DNA from: Unio delphinus
Taxonomy: Eukaryota; Mollusca; Bivalvia; Unionida; Unionidae
Assembly: GCA_029339505.1 (NCBI GenBank)
Contig: JAQISU010000123.1
Span: 6,623,501 to 6,687,500, forward strand
Direction of reading: 5' to 3'
DNA length: 64,000 nt
Part shown: positions 34,865-47,553 of the stretch, one piece after another
Position numbering within the stretch: the stretch's first letter is position 1
Layout of the letters: each line of letters begins with the position of its first letter
Translations under genes and position numbers: made by a program
Notes under the pieces: model-generated
Seen by the model: only the letters and a program-made list of their open reading frames with translations
Database searches by the model: none
Told to the model about the DNA's origin: nothing

Positions 34865-37822
34865 ATTTGAAAACTAATGAACGTAAAGATTATCGCCCTT
34901 TGCATTTCGGTCTCTTCACGTGGAGGTAGATTTGCAGTAAACAGTGTTGTGCCCACGTCTCATCTTTGATTTGAAAGATACGAAGGTGAGTCAAGTGTAT
35001 GCTTAGTCCTGTGTAAGACGTAGATTTAGCAATAAATACATATATGTTATCATTGTGGTGTAGTAGCCTGCAAACTCCGTATAATAAAGTATGGATGTAT
35101 ACTCATAGTAATGTATAACACGAACTTGACCTTGAAGTACTGAACAGTTGCATGTTGCATGCTTTTCTTAGTTATGTATACCACACACGAATCTAAATCA
35201 TTAAACAGTTGCACAGTACATACTTTTCTCAGTAATGTACAGCACACACAGGTCTTTCATTCACTATCACAGAAAATGCAAGTAAATCTGAGCACTTTTT
35301 CTGGAAATGTTTCTCTGAGATATTTCATTTGGGTCCAGATTTAGTTATTTGTAATATCGCTATGAATATTAAAAATCCCAACAATGATACTGCATGTTTG
35401 TGAAGCTATAATAGTAGTGGTTGTATTCTTGTTGGTGTATTTGTATTTTAGCATTGTAAATAATTTGCCAAAAAATGGTGTGTATTTCTGGCCAGCCGAG
35501 CATCCCTGTTTTTGTTTGTCAACCATAGCACCCACCCCCACCCACCCTATCTAAAAGAGAAAAATATCTTTTTGAAAACAATAATTTCTGAAAATGTGTT
35601 GTGCCTAGTCCAGTACTTGAAGTACATAATACATTATATATTCTTATCATTACAATATAAAATATAACATTTAAAGAAAAGAATTGTAAAAAAATACCTA
35701 CCTAGTAGGCACCCTAATTTTAAAACCAATGGAATAGGAAATGTTTTAGGGGGCTGTACGAATTTTTCAAATAAACAAGGAGGTATTGGGTGAGTGATTT
35801 TCATCTCCACATGATTCCTGGCTTGGTTATCTTGTTTTTAATAGTTTATGTTCTACCTTTGCCTTGTGGTGTTTGAATGGAAATTTAAGGATATGCATCA
35901 TGGTTTGATAATAATGAGCTTCAGTAGATCAATCTAGTCCAATAAATTTATCTGGTAATATTTATTTGTACAGATATTATAGACATTAAACAGCTGGATT
36001 ATTTGTATTATTCTGTGTATTAAAATGTGGCAATTCTAATCATAAATTGCTATGAAAGGTCAAATTAAAATTATAACATTCATAGAGAAACAACACATTA
36101 CCTCTTGATGAAAATTGTATTTACATTTTGTATTGATCAAGGTCTATGGGAAATTCACTGTTCCAAATGTATTAGTCAATATTATCTATCAACGCTTCAC
36201 AATTGAAAGTTCATTATCTGATAATTTTTCACCGGTGAATATCAGATAAATATTTTAAAGTGAATAAATGGACATAAAAGTAAAAGGGAATCATAATAAT
36301 TATATAAGGGGTAACAAACTCCTAATGTATTATAACCTGGGTTTTTAAAAGCTACATTTTTTCATGAATATTTAATAATGTCATTACAGTTTCTGTGTTG
36401 TTATGTTGAAAGGAAAAAACACTGAGCATTTAATGAATTCACTTTAACCAAGCACTGTTATTTTTGTCAAAACACTGAGAGTTGAAATAACTCTTTAAAT
36501 ATTATACACCCGCTTTTTAAAAGCCACATTTTTTATGAATATATTTTGTTTTTAAACTTAATAGTATCAAACAAATTAAGAGCAATTTCAAAAACATGTA
36601 AAACAATTCAGTAATATGGTCATATATGCTAAATACCAATGATAAATTAAAATTTTAAAATTTGTTGAGCTCTTTTTACCTTGAAAAATCAATACCAGTT
36701 TTCATGTGAGAAATGCACAGATATCTTATGAATTATTTTGGGATTGGGCTAATATTGTCAAGATGTTGGATGAATTTTTATTAAGAAACACATATGCATA
36801 TGCATGATGTCATGCTGCAATTGATCTGGAGATTTGTATCAATCTATAGACTATTTATGATCCGAATTTGACCACCGTTGGCAATCAGGATGTCTGTCAT
36901 CAAGAACTTGGTTGAGTATGATTATGAGAGACAAGCATGTACATTAATGGTGTGATAATGCAGTTAATTAGCTGAAGGTGTCAGCAGTGTAACAACTATA
37001 TTTTTGATCAGATTTTAATCAAACAAACTTGATAAATAGTCTTATATCATACAGATTTTGCATGAGTTTGATTATTAGCCTGATCAACACATAAACATAA
37101 AGTGATCTTTTAGTTATTGGACAAGTTTGGTAACACTCCAGTTAGGATTTTCTCCATCTTAAGTTTATATATTTTTGTATGAGCAAGAAACTATGTGTAT
37201 TAGTTATGCTTTATATTTAAAAGGAAATGTTTTCAGGATAAAATAAAATTGGTAAACTCAACATGATGTGTAAGTTTTGAAGATACCAATAGTTTACATA
37301 GGATGTGTTCTTCCAATACTACATGGGCCTATCCACCAATCTATGTTTAACTGCCTTGGTCTGTCCATGGGAAAGGCACTTTGCTCCAATTTTCTTGGCA
37401 TGATATATGCGATAATGTGTTTATTAAAAGTAACATTAAAACAAAGATAATAAAAACATGTTTAGTAAAATGGTCCATTGTTAAGCTGTGTTATCCAGGT
37501 ATGTGATATCAGTCCACTAGGACCTTTTGTTTAATTGTTGACTGTTTATGTGTTGAACTGTTTCTCATACACTGTTCCCAGCAGATTCATGGAGCTTTGT
37601 ATGTAAGTACTTAAGAAGTAAGTACTTCACCCATCGATCAAAATTATATCACTGTGAACTATATTTAACAGATCAGAAATCTGCATCTATATTACTGTAT
37701 TACACTGGGAACAGTTTCTTAGACACTATTACTGCATATTTATGTAACATGATATATGTATGTAGGATACAACTTGATATATGTATATAGGATATAACAT
37801 GATACATGATAGTATATTTTAG
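34865..37822. other. Long AT-rich stretch, no gene seen
   Basis: The only candidate signal is a good donor at 34985 (GATACGAAG then GTGAGT), which could end a non-coding first exon of the HECT-like gene; this is speculative. A two-copy repeat around CAGTTGCA(T/C)...CTTTTCT(T/C)AG lies at 35146-35255. The rest is plain AT-rich DNA. Confidence 0.35.
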
Positions 37823-38045
37823 TACTTGTTGTTATATGGTTTAATGCCATTTTTGGCAGCCAGTATTAATGGTGGAGAAAGAACCCAGGAAAACCCTAGA
37901 AAGAATCACCGACCCACAAGAAGCTAGCTGCTACTGGCAAGCTTTCTCATGTAACCACATTGGATGAGCTCGAGAATCAAACCCACGTAGAGGTGAGATG
38001 GCAGTGATCCATAACAGTGAGCACTTTACAGCACTCGGGGTTCCC
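37823..38045 (-). mobile_element. SINE family 1 copy
   Basis: GGCAGCCAGTATTAATGGTG, TACTGGCAAGCTTTCTCATG and GAGAATCAAACCCACGTAGA mark a family 1 SINE in reverse orientation, followed by a TA microsatellite. Confidence 0.7.
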
Positions 38046-38094
38046 AATATAAGCAAATAGGATATAATATGATATATGTATTTAGGATATAACA

Positions 38095-38095
<1 letters not shown>

Positions 38096-38188
<93 letters not shown>
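38096..38188. repeat. AT microsatellite, about 46 units
   Basis: Uninterrupted AT run; the open frame across it on the minus strand (poly Tyr-Ile) is an artefact. Confidence 0.98.
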
Positions 38189-38192
<4 letters not shown>

Positions 38193-38569
38193 AGTATAAC
38201 CTTATATATAGTGAAGTAATTGATATATGCACCTTAAGAAGCACTGCATGACTTAGAAAAAACAAAACCTTTGCAACTCAAGTCCTACCATCATTTGCCT
38301 TTAACTTGTTTATAGACTGGAGGTTGCCTAAAAAATGACATTTTTTGCATAAATAATGTGGAAATGGATGCCTTGCTTCAGATATTTCAGACAGCACTAT
38401 TGGATAAGAAACACTTTAGGGGCAGGTGCTTCCCTCAACAAATGTATGAGATATGGTCCATTGATTCTTTGTATTATGTAAATACGACACATTTTATCTT
38501 TATGTTTTGCATTAACTTTTATAATAATCTTTCATTATTTAAGAAATATGTTAATTTGTCTATTACAGA

Positions 38570-41500
38570 ATGGAGGAATTCCTGAGACACAGAAAGATCA
38601 GTGAAGACAACATCACAAGGATGAAAGTAAATGGGGTATATTTAATCAACCAATTTCTAATAAATACAAGTTATAATATTAACATTTTTGCACTTGTAGA
38701 CAATGGTACCAGTCTACAAAATATGTTTATTATACCATAACACAAGATCAAAAGCTTATTAGGTTTGTGTTTTTCAGATGTTTATGTTTTAGAGAGTGCA
38801 ATAATTAAAAGTGGAACACAAACCTGAAAGGGTCAAAGAGTAAAATAATTTGTTGATCTGTTTGGCTTATAGATTGCTGTATTTCATAATTACTGTTTTA
38901 CATCAGTGATACATTATCTGAGTCAGTTCAATCATGGGTTACCATCTTCTTAAAAAATGTCAAATAAACTATGGATGTAAATCATCATATACTTACTAGT
39001 TCACAGTAGTGCCTAAAATTTGGAAAGTGTCATCAAGGATGACAAGCCCATTTTTGTATGTTTATATGGTAATAAGACTTACTCAAGGGACATTACTGCA
39101 AAATGGATGAGGACATGCAATGAAGTGACACTTTAACAATCTTTATAGTTTTTAATTTTAAAGTCTACAATTTGGATATAATTAGAGCTTGTACCATGTC
39201 ACAACAAGTAACCTGTGAAACACACTATCAAACTAGGCACTATGTTTTGGGATAATTTTCTCATTTCAACAGTGTGAACAGTTATGTAATTATGCACATA
39301 AGACACTATTGAGTGAGAAGCATGCAAGGGAGTAAATAAATAACTAAGAACAAAGGCTATATTGACTGTATTAATAACCAATTTGTTCGAGATTTTGTGA
39401 ACAGGAACTAAAACTCATGCCTTCAGCTCAGATTGGAGTCATCAATATTCTAAGCTTTTTGAACACGTATAGAGCACTCGATATGAACATAACGTTTCAA
39501 ATCCATGTCTTCATTGGTGAAGATGGAGCTATACTACATTACATAGTGACAGAAAAATGAATGGTTGTACAGATGGGCAGGATTACATAATCCCCAGTGG
39601 CACTTATCTTTAAAAAACATACAGATATAATAAAATGCAGAAGGTTGAAGTTTAAATTTACTTATATGGCTACAGACCATTAAGACCAGCATGTTGTAAT
39701 TCATATTCTCATTTGTCCTGTTCTTTTATTTCAGGTAGATGTAAATGTGATTTCCATGATGGATGTAGAACAGCTACAGACATATTTACCCAGATATGGA
39801 GATCGCTTAGCAACAATAGCTTATGCCAAACAACAAAGAACTCTTGAAGACACCACAAGCTTTTGCAGTGATAGAAAAAGATCTCTGAGAGATAGATTAC
39901 TGGACAAATTACAAGCAACAGGGAACAGAAAGGAGCATTTCAGGAGAGCAGCACCTCAGGCTGGTAACAGAAATGCAAAAAAAATCCCAAGAAAAGTGGA
40001 AATTGGCTGGTTAAATACTTATGGTATTAGTGGTCAGAAGCAAATTAGGTCAACATATGGTGGCGGAACAAGAGCTCTTCAAGTCCACCTTGATGCAACT
40101 GTCTCTGACATATTATCCACAGGAAAAGAACTTTTCTTTCCCAGTGGAATATCAAAGAAAGGAAAAGTTGATGACTTTGATTTCTATCTTGCTGATCAGA
40201 CTCGTGAAAAATTGTCTGATGAACTGACTTTGAAGGATATATATGAATCCACAAAACTGAAGACTCTTAGGCTTTATGTTGTAACAACAGCACACACAAG
40301 ACACTTGAATGGTAACAACAGCAAAGAAAGAAATAATACAGAACCAGACATTTCATCCCAACTAATACATCCAAACCAGTCTGATTTGGGTCAGATGTCT
40401 CCTCAGGTTCTAGCAGAAGACAAAATATAATGGCAATAGCATCTGTGTCCACCATTGAACTACAGATTACTGATAATAACCAAGCTGAAAATATGATGGG
40501 TTTAGAAGAGTCAAATACCTCTTCTAAAACACATGTCATGGGGATTGCTTTGAAATAAGCAGTATTCATTCTTTTGGCTCCAATGATAATTTGCCTTCGA
40601 TCAGTCCTAATCATGAGGTGTGTGACTTAACACTTGATTCACATGACTTTCTGATGACAGCAGTTCATTCCCAGGAGGAGTTTCAGCCTGTCACAAGCAT
40701 TAGATGACAAAAGTGTTAAGACCATTCTGCTGCACCGTTCCAATTTACAGGAGGAAATGCTGCAATATTTTAAAGCATCTGATATTTTGAATACAACATT
40801 AAAGTTCAAGTTTGTAAATGAGTGTGGGCATGATGCAGATGGAGTATCAAGGGATGCCTATGCAGCATTTTGGGAATGATTTTTTTTTTGAGAAATGCAG
40901 ATGGTGAGGTTTATCACATACCTGTTTTATCTCAAGACTATGGCCAAGAAGAATAGGAGGCTGTAGGTAAAATTTTGATCAAGGGATACAAGGAACACAA
41001 ATACTATCCAATAAGTTTAGCTCCAGCTTTCTTTATTGCAGTAGTAAATGGGGAAAATTCTGTCACCCCACAGTTATTGAAAGACTCATTCCTTTTGTAT
41101 ATTTCACAGTCAGAAAAGGATGTTATTGAGGCTGTTGAAAGAGGAACACATTATGACCGAGATGAGCTACTTTTCTTGTTTGACCGCTTTCAGTGTCACA
41201 AAATCCCAGAGCTGAGTGAGATGGCATCAACAATTGTACAAATTGCACACAAAGTATTAATCCAAGAATCAAAATATGCCCTAGATGCTATTAGTGGTGT
41301 TGGTGAAGGTGTTTGGCAAATTGATTTTCCAGATACTGAATCAATCATAACCCTGTATGGAAGACTAGACCCAACCGTCCCAAAAGTAATAGAGCTGCTC
41401 TGTGCTTCACCAAGAACAAAGGAGGAAAATGCTTCTGTTGGATTTCTTCATAGATTTATTCGAGGAAGAAATAAATGGCAGTTGAGAAAGCTACTCAGGT

Positions 41501-41703
41501 TTTTGACTGGATCAGATGTAATTTGTGTTGATAAGATTGATATTCAGTTTATTGTACGTCATGGAAAAGGAAGACTTCCCAGTATCCACACTTGTGGACC
41601 CATGTTAGAACTACCATCAACATATGCAAATTATCCCGACTTTCGATCTGAGTGGGAAAGCATGCTTGATTCTAGGGAATGCCTGGAAATGAATATTGCG
41701 TAG
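38570..41703 (+). pseudogene. HECT-type E3 ubiquitin ligase with SAM-like N-terminus, frame-broken
   Basis: The first coding exon 38570-38635 (MEEFLRHRKISEDNIT...) follows a good acceptor (TCTATTACAG) and has a GT donor. In phase, the next exon starts at 39735 and reads DVEQLQTYLPRYGDRLATIA, a SAM-like fold often seen in invertebrate proteins, then a domain with STYGGGTRALQVHL and DFDFYLADQTREKL. It stops at 40430. The similarity continues in changing frames (0,2,1,2,1): the HECT start LLHRSNLQEEMLQYF...GVSRDAYAAFW, a T10 tract at 40880-40889 with a frame change, and TAG at 40954-40956 where the family usually has Trp. The last 242 codons form an open HECT lobe ending HTCGPMLELPSTYANYPDFR, with the catalytic Cys at 41593-41595. 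The family transfers ubiquitin through that Cys. I infer a pseudogene; base-calling errors could cause some breaks. It resembles the G2E3-like HECT group. Confidence 0.8.
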
Positions 41704-42054
41704 TTGTTCTTTTAATTGTAGAATTTAGTGTCCATTTTATTGTATTGTAATTTTGTGGTAAAAAGTATCAACCATTTTTACAACTTGCATGTAATCAAAT
41801 CACTCCATGGTAGCAAGAGTTGGATTTTTGATACACTATACTGCAATATTCTGTGTATGTGTGTGTAATAGCTTTGAGCCACATACGTGTTAAACATTTT
41901 TGTAAACTTCTGTTTAAATATTTTGGCAAAATTATATTGTATGTAAAAACAAGCAATTCTGTTGGACCTGAAAACAATTTTGAACTTAACAGGTTCAACC
42001 AAGCTGTCTTCAGGCACACAAGAGTTCACCATGCCATAGGCATATTAATGTGTG

Positions 42055-42094
<40 letters not shown>

Positions 42095-43700
42095 CACACT
42101 ATGATGTTTTCTTAAGATAAGAGAACTGTCCTTGAGTTTTTTATTAAGCTTTTGATGATACAGAATATCTCTGCTCTTGAACCTTTGATTTTAATTTGTA
42201 CAATATTACTTTTCATATTAGAACAGATATCAGACATTACTGATATGACTTTTACAAGTATTGTTTTCCTTAAGTTCCTGTCTATCATCTCAAGTAGACT
42301 CAAACGTTTGATGTAATCAATAAGCAAACAGCTTTTGTTTTGAGGAGTACTTTTAACATTGAGTTTTAATTGCCTCTTGATATTTGCTTTATATGTTAAT
42401 ATTGTTGTATGGACTAAAGGTTTATTATGGCTGTTCTATCTAAATACTGTTTCTGATGTATATTTTGTTTTAATTAAGGTTGTCCTTTCTGTCTGGTCTC
42501 CATTAACTTTGTTTTGTAGCCTGGCCAAGCATCTAATATGTATATAGCCTTTGATTAGGCATACATGAAACTAGTTGGGAGTTTGATTCAAAAGTAAATT
42601 AGTTACAGTCCATTTTTAGATGTAACTCATTACCACATAGGCTTTTTGCAACCTGCATAGATACTGTTATAAACTGAATCAAATGTTTAAATTCTTGGCA
42701 AATGCGTACTGTGCAAAAGAATGGATTAGTGTTATTTTTTACATTTCATTCAAAAGTACCAGAGCCTCAACTCACATAAATTGCTTTTGCTTACCATATG
42801 GCTAGGAAAGAAGCTTCTAGTCAGAATTTCATAGTTCTTCTTTGATGTATAATTACTTTGAAAAGTTTCTTTCCTTGGAACACTGTGTCTTTTTTATGAG
42901 ACCTATTTGTCCTTTCCTCGGTCCCTCCTTCCTTTTAATAAAAAATCGAAAAGCCATAATTTGTAGCTCCTTATCAAGGCGTTCTTAGTGAACTTTGTAC
43001 ATCTACCATATGACATGGAACAAGTCCATTGTCAAAGGAGAAATCTTTTTCTCGATGGCCTCCAAAAAGCGTGGAATAATAATTACTGTATTACGGTTTT
43101 CATATTAGAATTAGGAATTAAAACAAATTTTATTAGTTCAGCTACATGTTAGTGTGCTTATTTCTATTGATTTTGTGACAAAATGTCGAAAGCAGAAATT
43201 TGTTTTTATTTAATTAGGATTAATGGGTATCACCATTTGTCAATTACGCTATCGTACCCATACCGCGAGTAACTGCATCTATCATCAGTGTCCAAACCCA
43301 CATGGCCATGCGCTCACGTTTCTCCCCCCCCCCCCCTTCCCCCCCCCCCCCCAAAAAAAAAAAAAAGATGAAAGAAGGTCGAATATTAGGATCTGACAAC
43401 CCATTCGCTTTGGCAAACATAATGTAATACTTACCTATATGCTTGCACCCACTGGATTTCTTTTGGGAAATGCCAATGTATACTAAATTTTCTTATCGGT
43501 CCAAATGTTGCATTGTCAGTTTACGTACTGTAAACGCCTGTAAAACCAAATGTACTCCAAATGTCTTAAATGCCATTCAAGCTTTATAATTTGATCTCTA
43601 CACCTACAATCATTTCTAAAACATTAAACCCAGGATACGTTATCTATTTAGTTTGTTTTAACTTTAGATCTTTTTGATATTTATTTTAAACGTGTCAAAT
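41704..43700. other. 3' flank of the HECT-like gene, no further gene seen
   Basis: Contains a TG microsatellite at 42049-42095 and a C/A homopolymer block at 43323-43366. Nothing else stands out. Confidence 0.45.
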
Positions 43701-43705
43701 AAGAG

Positions 43706-43708
43706 AGA

Positions 43709-43782
<74 letters not shown>

Positions 43783-44053
43783 ATTATTAAGGTAGCTTTA
43801 AAAAAATTTCAGTCATATCACTACGATATCTGCAGTGTGCAATTTTATGGTGATGTCTAGCATTGCGGTATCATTCCCACCCAGTCACATTATCCTGACA
43901 CCAGAATGACCAGTCCTAACACTAACGTCTTAATGCTGAGCGCACATCAAGACAGCTGTTAATGCCATTTTATCAGTCTTAGGTATAACTCAACTTGAGT
44001 TCCAACCCGCGACCTCTCGCATCCGAGGCAGACGCATTCACTACTAGGCCACA
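43706..44053 (-). mobile_element. SINE family 2 copy with TG/AG tail
   Basis: Shares CCCACCCAGTCACATTATCC and GACCAGTCCTAACA with the copies at 6.6 and 47.6 kb. The head is at the right (CAACCCGCGACCTCTCGCAT, CACTACTAGGCCA). The 3' tail at the left is a TG run followed by an AG run (43711-43776). Confidence 0.75.
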
Positions 44054-44299
44054 ATTTAAAAGATGAACAAAGTAAAATAGATTTTGGTGGTATCTTAATG
44101 AAATAAAATCAGTTGAAGGAGTGAAAAAACGACCAAAGGAAAGAAAAGACACAAAAGCTTTTGTTGAGTTTTTTAGGGATCGCTTTGTCTCGTCTGCTAA
44201 TACTGATTCAATGTTTGCGGTATTAATTTTAAGCACACGAGACGGTACTAACTAAAAACGTGATTGTTTTTCAACTATCTCAATTCCGGTTAATTTCGT

Positions 44300-44632
44300 T
44301 CGTTTGAACGAAATACTATTTCGAAATAACGAAATACTATTTCGTTTAAACGAAATGCTATTTCGAAATAACGAAATACTATTTCGTTTAAACGAAATAC
44401 TATTTCGAAATAACGAAATACTATTTCGTTTAAACGAAATGCTTTTTCGAAATAACGAAATACTATTTCGTTTAAACGAAATACTATTTCGAAATAACGA
44501 AATACTATTTCGTTTAAACGAAATGCTATTTCGAAATAACGAAATACTATTTCGAAATAACGAAATACTATTACGAAATAACGAAATAAAAATATATTCA
44601 TCATGTCACTTAAGGGGCTCCGTACTAAACTG
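44300..44632 (-). repeat. Palindromic 42-bp array, inverted copy with anchor
   Basis: About seven units of the array seen at 34.7 kb, ending at the reverse complement of the same anchor (ATGTCACTTAAGGGGCTCCG at 44604-44623). TTTCGTTTAAACGAAA recurs every 58-84 bases. Frames on both strands are artefacts. Confidence 0.9.
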
Positions 44633-44639
44633 TAGTGTC

Positions 44640-45596
44640 ACCCAACAGTTGATTTTCAATTTTCCCCGTGTAGCTATTTTGATACAATGTTGGGCTAGCG
44701 ATAGAAGACACTCTATGATATAGGTGGGGTCCTTTCAACAGAGAGATGCATGTGACAGGGCATAATCATGTTTTCTTTAGCTGGTAATAAGAATGGTAAT
44801 ACATATACATACGTCAAATTTTACTTTCTTAGGTAGCTCTTTAAATCCAAACGGCATGTACTGCAAAACGTGACACACACCGAAACTGTACTGAAATTAT
44901 GAGTAGCCAACATTACCAACTAAATCCATTCTCCTTACTGCAATGAATTGACCCAACAATCTAGTCCATCATAAACCGGAAAGCAGAATTGCGTTGAATA
45001 AAAAATAGAAACAGAATCTTTACGCATTTGTTCACAATTTGACTCGAAATTTTAAGTAGACCAAAATGACAATTATTTTGTAAACTGAGCGCGCGACTAA
45101 GTTAAAAGGTCTCTGGACTGTTCTATGTGCGCATTAAGATTGTTATTGTGTATTGATGAATCTACGGTTGTGTATTTATTGTAGAGTTACATGTAGTTAA
45201 GTTCAAGCTGTCTTATTTGATGGTTTGTGGGGATATTTCGGTGGTTCGTCTGTCAGACTCCTGGTCTCCTCGGGTTGATACCCATCCAGTGGGGGGTGGG
45301 GGTGGAATCCAGAGGTCATCTCCCCCTTGAGTAACACAAATGGCCTTCCTCAAAATATGTTGTTTCTTGTTGCATTTTGTTTTTATCTTCTTTTTTATTA
45401 AATAAAAAAATCCATTACATTTACATGTCTATATGTGTTTCCTTTCTCGCTCATTTTCTGCCTCATAGCTCATAAAAGTGATCTTGTAGTGTTCTGGTTT
45501 TCCCTTTCTCTCTTTTTAGAGACTTTTCTTTTCTTCTTTTGCCATGGTGCATGTGTAAATTCTCTTGCACGCGCTGTTGTGTTTCCTGGAGTTAGT
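44640..45596. other. No gene seen
   Basis: Nothing supported apart from a G-rich patch at 45290-45304. Confidence 0.4.
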
Positions 45597-45607
45597 ACTT
45601 TCCTCTT

Positions 45608-45840
45608 GTGGCCGAGTGGTCTAAAGCGCTCACCGTTACAGATCACTGCCATTTCAACAATGTCTGCGTGGGTTTGACTCTCGGGTTCGGACAGTGTGGT
45701 ACGTGAGAAAGCTGGCCAGTAGCTTCTCGTGGGTCGGTGGTTCTTTCTGTGGTTTTCCCAGATATTTCCTCCACCATTTATACTGGCCGCCATGTACAGC
45801 CTATATTGTGTTGAAAATGGCGTTAAATCCTACAACAACA
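45608..45840 (+). mobile_element. SINE family 1, full copy with 11-bp target duplication
   Basis: Flanked by ACTTTCCTCTT at 45597-45607 and 45841-45851. The Pol III A-box-like TGGCCGAGTGG is at 45609-45619 and the B-box-like GGGTTTGACTC at 45670-45680. The tail ends ACAACAACA. The head looks like a Leu/Ser-type tRNA. It shows the family structure best. Confidence 0.9.
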
Positions 45841-46179
45841 ACTTTCCTCTTAGCTTTTGCATTTTTTCTGTGCTCTAGTTCGTTATCTGTCTTTCTCTGC
45901 GTCATAATATACCTTTCCGTTTTCCTTGGTTACTGCTCCTTTTCCTTCTACCGCACCTTTGAATAGGAATTCTCTTCTATTTTGAGGGCAATTACATATT
46001 TTCAAATCTCACTGGTTATCGGCATATTTCGATTTGTGACTATTTCTGTTTAAGCTCCTTTTTCTTCCCGTTCCTGTATTAGTTGTTCCGTTGTCATGTC
46101 GTTAAAGTATAGCGTTGCACTTTGCTTGTTTGTTGCTCCTATTCTTTCCGCCTCGCCTTGCGTTTGGCATGCCTCAATG

Positions 46180-46367
46180 CAGAGGCGTAGCGATGATATT
46201 TTGCGCCCGGGGACGAACTATAAAACTGGCGCCCCAGCGATCTTGTGACCGATTTATTACCCTTGTTTACTTATTATAATGTAACGTTGTAAGCCTCATT
46301 TTGGCGCCCCTGTACCTTGGCGCCAGGGAACATATGTACCCCCTGCCCACCCCCAGCTACGCCTCTG
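46180..46367. mobile_element. hAT-like MITE, 188 bp
   Basis: Inverted ends CAGAGGCGTAGC...GCTACGCCTCTG, flanked by CCTCAATG (46172-46179) and CCTCACTG (46368-46375), an 8-bp duplication with one mismatch. GC-rich interior with several GGCGCC sites. Confidence 0.82.
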
Positions 46368-46609
46368 CCTCACTGGGTGTTTTCTCGCTTGGATTTGTTG
46401 TTTCTATCTCTGCTCCTGTTTTTTTTCCATGATTTTGTAGTGTTTTGCCTGTTGCCACAAATCTGTTTATTACTTTTGGAAAGATTGCCAGAGTTGCCTT
46501 GCGAATTTCATGAGCTTGCACGAGCTGCATATGTGTATATTCCGGTGAAAATAGTGTATCATTTCTTCGCAATTCGCACATTTTTATCATATGTGCAAAA
46601 CCTCTATAC

Positions 46610-47042
46610 CAGGGGTCGGCAACGCATTTCACATAGCGTGCCACTCTGTTTATACAGATTAATTACAAAATGAACGAGCGCGTGCCACCTGTAAGACAGT
46701 AACACTGTTGTTGTTGATTGGTCAAACGCCATTTTTCAGCACACGATTGGCTATACATGGCGGCCAGTATTAATGGTGAAGGAAGAACCCAGGAAACCCT
46801 CCGGAAAGAACCACCGATCCACGAGAAGCTACTAGCAAGTTTTCTCAGATACCCACATTGGCCGAATCTGAGACTCGAACCCACGCAGACAGAGGTGAGA
46901 TGGCAGTGATCCGCAACGGAGAGCGCTAAGTTAGACCACTGAGCCATTCGGGACCCATGAGTAACACTGTTAAAAAAATATATATTTGGCTGCCCTTCAC
47001 GTGCCATGTTGTGGCACGCGTGCTGTACATAGTCGACTCTTG
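46610..47042. mobile_element. hAT-like MITE interrupted by a SINE
   Basis: Perfect 8-bp duplication CTCTATAC at 46602-46609 and 47043-47050. Ends CAGGGGTCGGCAAC and (inverted) CAAGAGTCGAC. The element without its insert is about 170 bp; GCGTGCCAC and GTGGCACGCG form an inner inverted pair. Confidence 0.85.
46710..46959 (-). mobile_element. SINE family 1 nested in a hAT MITE
   Basis: Flanked by AGTAACACTGTT at 46698-46709 and 46960-46971. The B-box complement GAGACTCGAACCCACGCAGA and the head complement lie on the right; (TTG)n tail on the left. Confidence 0.92.
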
Positions 47043-47050
47043 CTCTATAC

Positions 47051-47103
47051 CATGATCTTACTTGAAGAAAAACATGCAGGTAGAAAGCTGCTTTCAGTGT
47101 TTT

Positions 47104-47164
<61 letters not shown>

Positions 47165-47550
47165 ATCGATCGATTAAAAATTCTGCCTTCTGATTTCATC
47201 ATGGGATAGTCTCTAAACCATCTATGCATTCGACGGTTATTGGTAAAATGTCTTATCTAATAGGCGGCTGGTCGGTTACTACACCGGTCTTCCCCTTGAC
47301 TTTAAAAGGTCCGTTTACTAACAGCAGCTCTTCTCCATTTCGGTTGATGATACAAAGTTCCTTTCAGCTTGACTTGTTCCGCTACTTTGTCCCAAGCTAC
47401 TTTTTATTCTAACTATGGTTAGTATATCAGCCATTCATGGCCTTTCCTGCTTGTCTTGTACATTCATAAAATATATTGTTTGAACTACGTTCTTTCTGTT
47501 TGCTACGAAATACTTCTTGCCATCTCTTTCATTTTCCGCATATGTATAGT
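47051..47550. other. TC microsatellite and featureless sequence
   Basis: TC run at 47107-47161. The remainder holds no supported gene. Confidence 0.6.
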
Positions 47551-47553
47551 TGA

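Noticed and set aside
38026..38265. Tyr-Ile repeat protein
   Set aside because: Translation of an AT microsatellite.
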